From positions 1 through 64,000 of the forward strand of contig JAZUJW010000065.1 of NCBI GenBank assembly GCA_045642925.1: DNA of 64,000 bases, written 5' to 3'. Below are positions 51,420 through 60,149 of the stretch, piece by piece. Position 1 is the stretch's first letter, and every line of letters begins with the position of its first letter. The DNA is from Firm-04 sp045642925. GTDB lineage: Bacteria; Bacillota; Clostridia; Oscillospirales; Ruminococcaceae. The notes beneath the pieces were generated by a model. The model made no database searches. It worked only from the letters and a program-made list of their open reading frames with translations, and was not told the origin of the DNA. The translations under genes and the position numbers were made by a program.

Positions 51420-53177
51420 TCAAGTGTTTTTTTCACTTTTCAGCGGATTTTCGCTTTGAACAGAAATTTTGGTCTGGTGCGGCACATAACAGTGGCAATC
51501 CAGCCGATATTTTCCATCTCCGAGCGGTGTCATACCGCGTTCCTCGTAGAAGTCAGCGACCATCTTGTTTTTAGCAGTCGGGAGATACTCAGCCAGCAGC
51601 GTATCACAGCCGCATTCGAGTGTCAGCGCGACAATTGCATCAAACAGACAGACCTCCACACCACGCCGCAAAACACGGCAGCTCATCAGCCAAGTGTCGA
51701 TAAACATTGCATGATCTTGTTTTTTCAGAATGACCACGCTGATCAGTCCATGTTCCCCGAAGCGGTCAGCAAGCGTCATATAGCGTGTCACATAGTCAGG
51801 ATCTTTCGCAATGGCTTCAATTTCCGCATCCGTATAGCGTACCGTGCGCAGGTTGAACTGGTTGGAACGCTGTGTCAGCTGCGCAATGCGTGCATAATGG
51901 AACGAATCAAACGGTGCGATGACGCCCTGCATTTCCAGCGCATCCAAATAGGCATCATAATCCGCATAACTGCTTTGTGCGGCACGGCGGTCTGCTTCTG
52001 CACGGTACTGCGCAGTTCTTGCGGCATCTTCCTCCGAATAGCCTGCCGCCTCAAACAAATGAAGCTGTTCGAGATACTGCGGCACGAGGGCGGGGTCTTC
52101 GGGCAGTTCGGGAACGTTCACTTCCGGCAGCATTCCCCGCACCAGATTGCGCTCAAAGGGATTGTCGTCCAGAAATACCAGACTGTCCATGCCGATGTTC
52201 AATTGCTGCTGTATCATGCGGATATTCTGCGCTTTGTCATCCCAGTTTGCTGCGAATGCCGCAAAGTCTTCCAGATGCAGCACCATCTCAGGATGTTTCA
52301 GGAACGGCTCTTTCGCCGTATCTTCGTTATTCTTACTGCATACAGCAAGCAGGATACCACGCTCCTGCAAGCCTTTCAGCCAGCGCTGCAATGCCGTGAA
52401 AGCGGGACCTGTGCCGAGTTCGCCCAGTTCAATGCCGTCTACGCCGTCATCCCCGATGACACCGCCCCAAAGCGTATTGTCAAGGTCAGTAATGACGCAT
52501 TTTTTGATTCTGCCCTGTGTTGCCAGAACGGTATCCATCACAGCGGCAGCGGCATACGGCAGCGCATTCGTCTGCATTGCCATTTTTGCCAGATACCACA
52601 TTCTGCTGTCGCCAAAGGCGGCATCGCCAAGCATGGCACGAATGTCCGAAAGCATGACAGGATACACATTCGGGTATTGGTTTGCAATGCATTCGCTCAT
52701 CATTCCGTTGAGTTTTCTGCATTGATACGCAAAAGAAACAGGGGTACGCAGTGCAAAGCTGCCAAACACCGCATCTCTCGTTTCCGGAAAGTCAAAGACC
52801 AGTATTTTCGCGCCGCATTGTCTTGCCGCCGCATCCCAGAGCATCGTCATGCGGGAAAGTTCCTTCTGTGCAAAGTCTGAACGCTCCGCAGACGGCGTAT
52901 CCTCAAAGCGCATTTTCAGCTTTTGTACGGAAAAGAACAGCAGCACATAATCAGGATGCCCTGCGTAAAGTTCCGAATCCGCATCCAGCAAAAGCGCTTC
53001 CATCTGGTCATAATCCGCATCATACACATCCAGCGGAAACCCTCTGCGTGCGGATTCTCCGCGCAGTGCCACGGCAAGCTGCTGTGTAGCACAGTCACCG
53101 AGCAACGCAAGCTTTTTGCAGGGCTTTTCTGAATGCTTCGCCAGTTTTTTCAGGGTAACATAGGTAACAGTATCCAA
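51420..53177 (-). CDS. FkbH-like HAD-IIIC family protein
   Basis: 585 residues from TTG 53177 behind GGACGGAG. A SGNH-like N-terminal region (LALLGDCATQQLAVAL, to about 200), the HAD-IIIC domain with VITDLDNTLWGGVIGDDG (catalytic Asp about 236) and LVFLDDNPFERNLV, and a GNAT-like C-terminal part (about 430-560; FNLRTVRYTDAEIEAI). FkbH proteins load glycerate-derived units onto acyl-carrier proteins in polyketide pathways, or act in surface polysaccharide routes. No carrier protein or polyketide gene is nearby. Confidence 0.88.
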   Translation of the reverse strand: MDTVTYVTLKKLAKHSEKPCKKLALLGDCATQQLAVALRGESARRGFPLDVYDADYDQMEALLLDADSELYAGHPDYVLLFFSVQKLKMRFEDTPSAERSDFAQKELSRMTMLWDAAARQCGAKILVFDFPETRDAVFGSFALRTPVSFAYQCRKLNGMMSECIANQYPNVYPVMLSDIRAMLGDAAFGDSRMWYLAKMAMQTNALPYAAAAVMDTVLATQGRIKKCVITDLDNTLWGGVIGDDGVDGIELGELGTGPAFTALQRWLKGLQERGILLAVCSKNNEDTAKEPFLKHPEMVLHLEDFAAFAANWDDKAQNIRMIQQQLNIGMDSLVFLDDNPFERNLVRGMLPEVNVPELPEDPALVPQYLEQLHLFEAAGYSEEDAARTAQYRAEADRRAAQSSYADYDAYLDALEMQGVIAPFDSFHYARIAQLTQRSNQFNLRTVRYTDAEIEAIAKDPDYVTRYMTLADRFGEHGLISVVILKKQDHAMFIDTWLMSCRVLRRGVEVCLFDAIVALTLECGCDTLLAEYLPTAKNKMVADFYEERGMTPLGDGKYRLDCHCYVPHQTKISVQSENPLKSEKNT

Positions 53178-53201
53178 GTTTGCTCCGTCCTTTTCTTCCG
53201 C

Positions 53202-54017
53202 TTAGTTTTGGACTGTCGGCTGATACATTTCTTTGTCCTCACCGAATTCCACGATCGCACGCGCAATATTATCAGCATAATCCTTCAGATGCGAGTCAAA
53301 GTTCTTGTTATCCTCATCCGAGGTCAGGAATCCCAGCTCGATCAGACAACTCGGCATATTGGTATGTGCATTGACATAATAGCTGTCATCGGAATTGTCC
53401 GCATTCGCGCCGGATGTGCCGCGGAAACCGTTTCGGATACCACGGTCTTTGGAGATGCCGACTTTCTCCAGCATTTCCATTATGTACTGCGCCAGCAGCT
53501 TGTCATAATGCTTTTCGTCCGAATCATTCACCCAGATTTCCACGCCCTTGCCTTCATCTGCCGAATTGCGGTGCAGGGAAACAAACAGGTCTGCATTCGC
53601 ATCATTGGCAATTTTGCAGCGGTCTTCCAGTGTTACAAACACGTCCGTATCGCGTGTCAGGATCACATGAACATTCGGATATGCTTTCAGGGCATCATAG
53701 ACTGCAAGTCCCATCGTCAGGTTATCATCCTTTTCCAGACGTGTGCCGTCCTGGTTCTTTGTGCCGCCGTCATGCGCACCGTGACCGGGATCGAGTACCA
53801 CAATGAAATCATCTATGGCAGTTGTTTCCACGGAAGGAACGGTCGTCGTTGCCGTTGTCGTGCTTTCTGCCGAAACAGCAGAACTTTCCTCCACGGGTTC
53901 TTCTTTGCCGCAGGACCGTACCAGTCCACAAATCAAAATAATCAGCAGGATCAGAGGGCCAAAGACCATAGCAACACGATCCCAGCGGATCCGTTTCAGA
54001 ATTCTCTTATCTATCAT
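53202..54017 (-). CDS. Membrane-anchored N-acetylmuramoyl-L-alanine amidase (Amidase_3)
   Basis: 271 residues from ATG 54017 (MIDKRILKRIRWD), behind ATGGAGC; the longer frame to 54143 lacks a ribosome binding site. One membrane segment (about 18-38), a Ser/Thr linker, then Amidase_3 with zinc ligands in LDPGHGAHDGGT, the Glu after NLTMGLAVYDAL-type helix region, and FVSLHRNSAD; catalytic Glu in CLIELGFLTS. It cuts the bond between muramic acid and the stem peptide. It follows a HAD phosphatase gene by 16 bases and precedes the FkbH-like gene by 24. Confidence 0.93.
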   Translation of the reverse strand: MIDKRILKRIRWDRVAMVFGPLILLIILICGLVRSCGKEEPVEESSAVSAESTTTATTTVPSVETTAIDDFIVVLDPGHGAHDGGTKNQDGTRLEKDDNLTMGLAVYDALKAYPNVHVILTRDTDVFVTLEDRCKIANDANADLFVSLHRNSADEGKGVEIWVNDSDEKHYDKLLAQYIMEMLEKVGISKDRGIRNGFRGTSGANADNSDDSYYVNAHTNMPSCLIELGFLTSDEDNKNFDSHLKDYADNIARAIVEFGEDKEMYQPTVQN

Positions 54018-54033
54018 TTTTACGCTCCATCTT

Positions 54034-54690
54034 TTATTTTTCAGCAAGCAGGCAGCATTGCAGATCCGATACCGTATCACAGATGATATCAGCGCCGTAT
54101 TTCTCCAGTTCTCCGGCGGGTGCAAAGCCGTATCGCACGCCAATGCTGGAAATGCCGCAGTTTTTTGCCCCTATGATGTCATGTTTGCGGTCGCCGACCA
54201 TCACGACATTATCAAGCGAAGTTCGCCCCAGCCGATGCAGTGTTTCAAGAATGACATCTGTTTTCCGGGTACGTTCACCGCTGAGTTCACTGCCTGTCAC
54301 CACGTCAAAATACTGTGCCAGATCAAAATGCTGCAAAATCTTCTGCGTAAAGACTTCAGGCTTCGAAGTTGCGACTGCCAGCACCTTTCCTGCCCGCTTC
54401 AAATCTGTAAGGCATTCAATGATGCCGTCATAAACGATATTTTCGTAGAGTCCGACAGCGGAAAAGCGTTCGCGGTATTTTGCGACTGCCGCTTCTGCCT
54501 GTTCCTGCGAAAAACCATAATATTGTGAAAAGGATTCCGTCAACGGCGGCCCGATAAACGCATAAAGCTGTGTTCTGTCCGAAACGGAAATGCCGAATGA
54601 TCCGAGTGCATACTGCACCGACTTCGTAATGCCCTCCGCAGGATTCGTCAGCGTACCATCCAAATCAAAAAGAATGGTCTGATACATCAT
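54034..54690 (-). CDS. HAD-family hydrolase, phosphoglycolate-phosphatase-like
   Basis: 218 residues. HAD motif I ILFDLDGTLTNPAEG, cap helix region YAFIGPPLTESFSQYYG, motif II VATSKP, and motif III/IV MVGDRKHDIIGAKNCG. Small-molecule phosphatase of the Gph/PpaX type; the substrate is not readable. AAAAGGAG precedes ATG 54690. First gene of a three-gene minus-strand unit with its own promoter. Confidence 0.9.
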   Translation of the reverse strand: MMYQTILFDLDGTLTNPAEGITKSVQYALGSFGISVSDRTQLYAFIGPPLTESFSQYYGFSQEQAEAAVAKYRERFSAVGLYENIVYDGIIECLTDLKRAGKVLAVATSKPEVFTQKILQHFDLAQYFDVVTGSELSGERTRKTDVILETLHRLGRTSLDNVVMVGDRKHDIIGAKNCGISSIGVRYGFAPAGELEKYGADIICDTVSDLQCCLLAEK

Positions 54691-54713
54691 GGTTCACACT
54701 CCTTTTCCGTAAT

Positions 54714-54742
54714 AGTATAACATACCTTATCAAAAAAAGCAA
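54714..54742 (-). promoter_or_regulatory. Promoter of the HAD/amidase/FkbH unit
   Basis: On the minus strand, TTGCTT (54742-54737), a 17-base spacer and TATACT (54719-54714). Confidence 0.7.
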
Positions 54743-54816
54743 GCCTATTTGCAATTTCTGCGCCATAAACACGCAGATGCGAAATAATTTTCCGAATGAG
54801 AATGTATCTGCGGACA

Positions 54817-54845
54817 TTGACAAATGCAGCAAAATGTGATACCAT
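54817..54845 (+). promoter_or_regulatory. Promoter of the GH3 gene
   Basis: TTGACA (54817-54822), a 17-base spacer and TACCAT (54840-54845) with a TG one base before it (extended -10). Confidence 0.7.
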
Positions 54846-54872
54846 GAGAAAAAAACAAAAGGGTGATTGCTC

Positions 54873-57605
54873 ATGAAACAGATACTCGACTGGAATGCCT
54901 ATACCGATGCCGCCATTCAGGCAGCCGCGGAAGGCATTGTCATGCTCAAAAATGAAAACGCTGCACTGCCGCTGCAAAAAGGTCAGCAAATCGCATTATT
55001 CGGAAGAATGCAGCTGCACTATTACAAAAGCGGTACAGGTTCAGGCGGTATGGTCAATGTCCATCAGGTCATTGACATTCCGCACGGACTGACAGACGCA
55101 GGTGTCAGGCTCTACGAACCGCTTCGCCGCCTGTATGCGGACTGGGATGCAGAAAACCCACCTTCTCAGGCAGACGGCTGGGGCAGTGAAGCGTGGTCGC
55201 AGGCGGAAATGCCGCTGGATGACAGTGTCGCAAAAGAAACGGCGGATGCCTGTGAAACCGCCGTCTGCATCATCGCACGCACCGCAGGCGAAGAACAGGA
55301 CAATTTCGACGGCGAAGGCTCCTATCGCCTGACGCAAACTGAAATCTCCATGCTGCAAACCGTGCGCCGGCACTTCCGCAAAATGGTCGTTCTGCTGAAT
55401 GTCGCCAATATCATCGACATGAACGACATTGAAAATGCCGCACCTGATGCCATTCTCTATGTCTGGCAGGGCGGCATGACAGGCGGTGCTGCGGCAGCAG
55501 CAGTACTGACGGGCGAGATCTCCCCCAGCGGCAAACTCCCCGACACCATTGCACTCCAGCTTGCGGACTATCCGTCCCATGCATTTTTTGGCGATACCAA
55601 GCGCAATTGCTATGCCGAAGATATCTACGTCGGCTACCGCTATTTTGAAACCGCCGCAAAAGAGAAAGTGCGCTATCCGTTCGGCTTTGGTCTGAGCTAT
55701 ACCACATTTGCCATCACACCATTGCAGGTGCAGTGGGAAGGCAATACGGTCACGATGGACATTTCTGTAACGAACACAGGCGCCTTTGCAGGAAAAGAAG
55801 TCGTTCAGGCATACTGCGAAGCACCGCAGGGAACTCTTTGCAAACCGCTGCGTGTGCTGTGCGGTTTCCGGAAAACACAGACACTTGCACCGCAGGCTTC
55901 CGAAACCATCCGTATCTCCTTTGACTGCACACAGTTCGCGTCTTACGATGACAGCGGCGCAAGCGGACAACGTTTCTGCAAGGTGCTGGAAGCGGGCGAT
56001 TATCGCTTTTACGTTGGCAGCGATGTGCGCAGTGCAGCCTTTTGCTTCACCCGCTCGCTGCAAGATACCATTGTCTGTGAATCCCTTCAGCAGGCATTTG
56101 CGCCTGTGGCTCCGTTTCAGCGAATGAAACCGCTTTCTTCCGCAAACAGCGTACAAATGGCATGGGAAGACGTGCCGCAAAGCGCGATTGATGACGCACA
56201 GCGCCGACTGGATGCCATGCCCACCGCCATTCCGATGACAGGCAATCAGGGCATCACACTTGCGGATGTCCGCAATGGAAAAGCGTCCATGGAAGCATTC
56301 ATTGCGCAGATGGATGAAGATGACCTTTGCTGCATCGTTCGCGGCGAAGGCATGGGCAGCCCGAAAGCCCGCGCAGGTACGGCGGCAGTATTCGGCGGCA
56401 TCACGCCATCGCTTGCAAAGCTCGGCATTCCGTGTGCCTGCTGTGATGACGGCCCGTCCGGAATGCGGCTGGATGACGGCACAAAGGTCATGAGTCTGCC
56501 GATCGGCACAATGCTGGCGGCGACATTCAACCCTGAACTTCTCCAGACGCTTTTCGCATTTACAGGCATGGAAATGGCTTTCAAAGAAATCGACATTCTG
56601 CTTGGCCCCGGCATGAACATTCACCGCCATCCGCTGAATGGCAGAAACTTCGAATATTTCTCCGAAGACCCCCTGCTGACCGGAAAAATGGCGGCGGCAA
56701 TCATCCGTGGTCTGCAAAGCAGCGGTGTGACGGGAACGCTCAAGCATTTCTGCGGCAACAATCAGGAAACCAACCGCCATCATGTTGAGAGCATCGTTTC
56801 AGAACGTGCCCTGCGGGAAATCTATCTGCACGGGTTCGAAATCGCTGTCAAAGAAGGCAATGCCGATGCCATCATGACCACTTACAGTTGTCTGAACGGT
56901 CAGCGGACGCCGTGCAGTTACGACCTCAATTCTGTGATTTTACGCAAAGAATGGGGTTTCCGCGGCTTCACCATGACCGACTGGTGGACAAATCTCAGCG
57001 AATGCGGAAAAAGCGCCGACACCTCCAACTTTGCCGCGATGGCACGCGCTCAAAATGACATCTACATGGTCTGTGCCGACACCGAGAAAAACCAAGGGAA
57101 TCTGCGTTCGGCACTCGCTGACGGCACACTGCAAATCGCGGAACTCCAGCGCAATGCCGCAAACCTCTGCCGCTTCCTTATGCATAGTATTGCGATGGAC
57201 AGAAAGCTTGGCTGTGCGCCGCAGACTGAATGCATCAATATGCCGGAAGACCCGCAAGCAGACGGAACAGAAACCGTGTTTTATCCAATAGATACGGAAT
57301 TTTCCTTTCCTGTCGAAACGCTCCGCAATATGAACGGCAAGCGCCGCGCCTTTGTGCTGTGCATCCGGCGTTTCGGTCGGTATGAGGTTTCTGTGACGGG
57401 TTCTTCTGCGTCTGTTGAACCGCTGGAACTGGTCGTGCTGGGCAGTCATGCCGCCTCCTTTTCCTTCCAGCCGCAAATGACGACACAAAGCCACGATTTG
57501 CGCTTGTTTTCGAATTTTACCATCATGCGTCTGGTCTTTCCGAAGAATGACATTTCGGTAAATAAAATTGTGTTTAAATTCAAAGAAGAACTTCATTTTA
57601 ACTAA
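54873..57605 (+). CDS. GH3 beta-glycosidase with swapped domain order
   Basis: 910 residues from ATG 54873, 6 bases after GGGTGA; no signal peptide. The usual C-terminal GH3 alpha/beta sandwich comes first (about 15-270; GIVMLKNENAALPL, GSGGMVNV), then a fibronectin-like domain (about 290-390), and the TIM barrel last (about 475-780; GPSGMRLDDGT, KHFCGNNQETNRHH). The nucleophile is Asp in FTMTDWW (about 703). This order is known from R. albus and Butyrivibrio beta-glucosidases. Cytosolic; it probably hydrolyses short beta-glucosides or xylosides. Codon use appears like its neighbours. Confidence 0.94.
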   Translation: MKQILDWNAYTDAAIQAAAEGIVMLKNENAALPLQKGQQIALFGRMQLHYYKSGTGSGGMVNVHQVIDIPHGLTDAGVRLYEPLRRLYADWDAENPPSQADGWGSEAWSQAEMPLDDSVAKETADACETAVCIIARTAGEEQDNFDGEGSYRLTQTEISMLQTVRRHFRKMVVLLNVANIIDMNDIENAAPDAILYVWQGGMTGGAAAAAVLTGEISPSGKLPDTIALQLADYPSHAFFGDTKRNCYAEDIYVGYRYFETAAKEKVRYPFGFGLSYTTFAITPLQVQWEGNTVTMDISVTNTGAFAGKEVVQAYCEAPQGTLCKPLRVLCGFRKTQTLAPQASETIRISFDCTQFASYDDSGASGQRFCKVLEAGDYRFYVGSDVRSAAFCFTRSLQDTIVCESLQQAFAPVAPFQRMKPLSSANSVQMAWEDVPQSAIDDAQRRLDAMPTAIPMTGNQGITLADVRNGKASMEAFIAQMDEDDLCCIVRGEGMGSPKARAGTAAVFGGITPSLAKLGIPCACCDDGPSGMRLDDGTKVMSLPIGTMLAATFNPELLQTLFAFTGMEMAFKEIDILLGPGMNIHRHPLNGRNFEYFSEDPLLTGKMAAAIIRGLQSSGVTGTLKHFCGNNQETNRHHVESIVSERALREIYLHGFEIAVKEGNADAIMTTYSCLNGQRTPCSYDLNSVILRKEWGFRGFTMTDWWTNLSECGKSADTSNFAAMARAQNDIYMVCADTEKNQGNLRSALADGTLQIAELQRNAANLCRFLMHSIAMDRKLGCAPQTECINMPEDPQADGTETVFYPIDTEFSFPVETLRNMNGKRRAFVLCIRRFGRYEVSVTGSSASVEPLELVVLGSHAASFSFQPQMTTQSHDLRLFSNFTIMRLVFPKNDISVNKIVFKFKEELHFN

Positions 57606-57681
57606 TCGTATTTCACAACCATTTGCATTTTTGTGTTATACGGCAGTTTTTCTGTGATTTAGTTACAATTCGACTTTCTTC

Positions 57682-57710
57682 TTGATTTTACGCCTCCAAT
57701 GTGGTATAAT
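57682..57710 (+). promoter_or_regulatory. Promoter of the phosphodiester glycosidase operon
   Basis: TTGATT (57682-57687), a 17-base spacer and TATAAT (57705-57710). Confidence 0.78.
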
Positions 57711-57745
57711 TCTTTTTAGATATACTGCATAGGAGGCTTTCGTTT

Positions 57746-58807
57746 ATGGCTCATAATGACAACCCCACCAAGTCACATTCCGTTCTCAAAAGCATCGGAA
57801 GATTCTTCATCGTGCTCCTCACGACGCTTTTGCTGATCGTATGTGCATTGCTCCTGCTGATGTTCGAACTTGCAAAAGGTCCGTCCAAAACCGCGCAGGA
57901 ACTTTTTGTTTGTTCCGTCAAGGAAACCAGTGCCATCGGTTTTCTCGCGGATATGTTCTATTCCGAAGAACAGATCGCTGAATTTATCGGAAACGGCAGA
58001 AACAATGCAACTGATGAAGTGACCGATACCAGTCTGATCCAGATCGGCAACAAAATCACGCACGAAACCAACGATACAGGTGAAGCAGGAGAGGAAGAAA
58101 ACACCCTGATTCCTGACGAACCGCTTTCCGTTGTTGACATTACCGGCAAAACCTTCAAGGGCAAACTGATGATCGTCCGTGACCCTTCCCGCGTCAAGGT
58201 CGGTATCTCCGGTGAATACGGCGGTGCCAATGAGGGCAGAACCGTTCTCGACATGATGAACAGCTACGGCGCAGTCGGTGCCACCAACGCAGGCGGCTTT
58301 GATGACCCGAATGGTGTCGGCAACGGCGGTACGCCGCTTGGTCTGGTCATTTCGGATGGAGAACTCCGTTGGGGCAGCCTCGGTACGACCTATGAACTGA
58401 TCGGTTTCGACAAGGACAACATTCTCCATGTCGGCAACATGACCGGTCAGCAGGCACTCGATGCCAACATCCGTGATGCCATCTGCTTCGGCCCTATGCT
58501 GATCGTCAACGGCAACCCGCAGAATGCTGATAAGAAACTCGGCGGCGGATTTAACCCCCGCAGCGCAATCGGTCAGACCGCAGACGGTACGGTACTGCTG
58601 CTTGTCATCGACGGCAGACAGCCGAACAGCGTCGGCGCAACCTACGACGATCTGGTCACCATCATGCAGCAGTACGGCGCAGTCAATGCTGCAAACCTTG
58701 ACGGTGGTTCTTCCGCTTTGATGTACCATAACGGCGAACTCATCACCACCTGTTCGTCCCTCTATGGCCCCCGTAAAATGCCGACCTGTATTCTTGTTCT
58801 TCCGTGA
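57746..58807 (+). CDS. Membrane-anchored phosphodiester glycosidase family (NAGPA-like) protein
   Basis: 353 residues. One membrane segment (about 15-38), a region with IADMF-type helices, and the NAGPA core (about 135-350): NAGGFDDPNGVGNGG, ICFGPMLIVNG, NPRSAIGQTADGTVLLLVIDGR, ANLDGGSSALM. Known for the family: removes GlcNAc from phosphodiester links; in bacteria it often acts on wall polymers. AGGAGG precedes the ATG. The next gene starts 12 bases after its stop. Confidence 0.93.
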   Translation: MAHNDNPTKSHSVLKSIGRFFIVLLTTLLLIVCALLLLMFELAKGPSKTAQELFVCSVKETSAIGFLADMFYSEEQIAEFIGNGRNNATDEVTDTSLIQIGNKITHETNDTGEAGEEENTLIPDEPLSVVDITGKTFKGKLMIVRDPSRVKVGISGEYGGANEGRTVLDMMNSYGAVGATNAGGFDDPNGVGNGGTPLGLVISDGELRWGSLGTTYELIGFDKDNILHVGNMTGQQALDANIRDAICFGPMLIVNGNPQNADKKLGGGFNPRSAIGQTADGTVLLLVIDGRQPNSVGATYDDLVTIMQQYGAVNAANLDGGSSALMYHNGELITTCSSLYGPRKMPTCILVLP

Positions 58808-58819
58808 GGTGCTGTCAAT

Positions 58820-59968
58820 ATGAGTAAAACAAAGAAAAACATAAATAGATTCCGTGTCGGAATGGTCGTTTACATTCTCCTCTTTTTCATTGCACTGATC
58901 ATCGGAATGATCGTTTTCTGGGACTTCCTCGGTGTATATGAATCTTCTCTCCCGATTCATGCAATGGAAGATTACATGAAAACCATCGACCCGCAAATGT
59001 ATCGTACCATTGCAGAAAACGAGATCAACAACTTCAATACGATCGAATATGAACCGACCGACTCACTGAAAAGCATGGTCGCGGAAGCCATTCCGGATAC
59101 CTCCGATTATACGTTCCGTCAAAGCGGTGTGAAAATGAATGAGGATGGTACGGATATTTACGCTTACACTTACCAGATTCTTTCCAACAAAGAGGTCATT
59201 GCTTCCGTTACACTCACTCCGGCCGGAAAAACCGAAAAATTCGGACGTACGGTCTGGCAGGTATCCGAACCAACTTCTGCATTCAGCGTATCTATGAAGC
59301 CGCAGTACAGCGTTGACTTGACCGTAGCAGACAACACTTCCGTCACCATCAACGGCATTCCGCTGACCGCAATTCCGACCGATGAAACCGATCCGTTCAC
59401 GCTGGATGACAAAGCTGCAAACGCGATCGGTCAGCCGAAACTCAAGCATTATGTCATCGAAGGCTTCTACAATCCGCCTGTGGTGCGTGCGCAGTATGCA
59501 AACGGTGAGATCTGTAATTCCTCCAAAGAACTGCCCGATGAAACCGTTGCTGTTCAAAGCTATGATTTCAGCGGTTCACCGAGCGAACTTCTCCGTGCAG
59601 AACACAGCGAATACATGGAAAAGCTTTGCAAAGCCTATATCAACTACATTATCAACAAAGACCTTGCAACCGACACGAACTTGGCAAATCTTTCGCCATA
59701 CCTCCTGCAAGGCAGTAATGCTGCTGTTCAACTCAGCGGCATCTTCAGCCAGATTGCATGGAACAACCCCTACCTCAGCCGTGAAGACAAAGTTTTGACC
59801 ACTGAAAACTTCATTCCCTATGGTCTGGACTGCTTCACTGTTGATACGCACTTCGAACTCGTCCTGACGCAGAAAAACACCGTCAACGACTACAACGGCA
59901 CTGTCCGCTGGACAATGGTTCGTACTGCAAACGGCTGGCGTGCAGCCGACATGGAAATCATCGGATAA
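58820..59968 (+). CDS. Membrane-anchored hypothetical protein paired with the phosphodiester glycosidase
   Basis: 382 residues. One N-terminal membrane segment (about 15-37), then an extracellular region. Residues 40-150 and 150-230 look like small alpha/beta domains; the last 130 residues (YMEKLCKAYINYIINKD to WRAADMEIIG) have the pattern of an NTF2-like domain (helical start, ending in 'GWRAADMEI'). I do not recognise the family. Tight spacing to the upstream gene suggests a shared cell-surface role. Confidence 0.75.
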   Translation: MSKTKKNINRFRVGMVVYILLFFIALIIGMIVFWDFLGVYESSLPIHAMEDYMKTIDPQMYRTIAENEINNFNTIEYEPTDSLKSMVAEAIPDTSDYTFRQSGVKMNEDGTDIYAYTYQILSNKEVIASVTLTPAGKTEKFGRTVWQVSEPTSAFSVSMKPQYSVDLTVADNTSVTINGIPLTAIPTDETDPFTLDDKAANAIGQPKLKHYVIEGFYNPPVVRAQYANGEICNSSKELPDETVAVQSYDFSGSPSELLRAEHSEYMEKLCKAYINYIINKDLATDTNLANLSPYLLQGSNAAVQLSGIFSQIAWNNPYLSREDKVLTTENFIPYGLDCFTVDTHFELVLTQKNTVNDYNGTVRWTMVRTANGWRAADMEIIG

Positions 59969-59981
59969 TATTGCTGCAATA

Positions 59982-60035
59982 TCAAGCGGATTTTAGATTT
60001 TTTTGAGAAATTCTAAAATCCGCTTGACTTTTTTT
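59982..60035 (+). terminator. Terminator after the phosphodiester glycosidase operon
   Basis: TCAAGCGGATTTTAGA (59982-59997) pairs perfectly with TCTAAAATCCGCTTGA (60012-60027), followed by CTTTTTTT. Confidence 0.93.
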
Positions 60036-60053
60036 GAATACCTGTGATATAAT
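60024..60053 (+). promoter_or_regulatory. Promoter of the CotH gene, overlapping the preceding terminator
   Basis: TTGACT (60024-60029), an 18-base spacer and TATAAT (60048-60053). The -35 box lies in the last bases of the terminator stem and its T-run. Confidence 0.7.
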
Positions 60054-60149
60054 ACATTTATGGTGTAGAAAACACACCCGACAGAAAAATATATAGAAAT
60101 CAGAAATTGGAATGGGCAGAGAGAAAAATTTAATAACGGAGGGATTCAG

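Noticed and set aside
55041..56783. 580-residue minus-strand open frame
   Set aside because: Antisense to the GH3 enzyme, whose catalytic motifs are clear.
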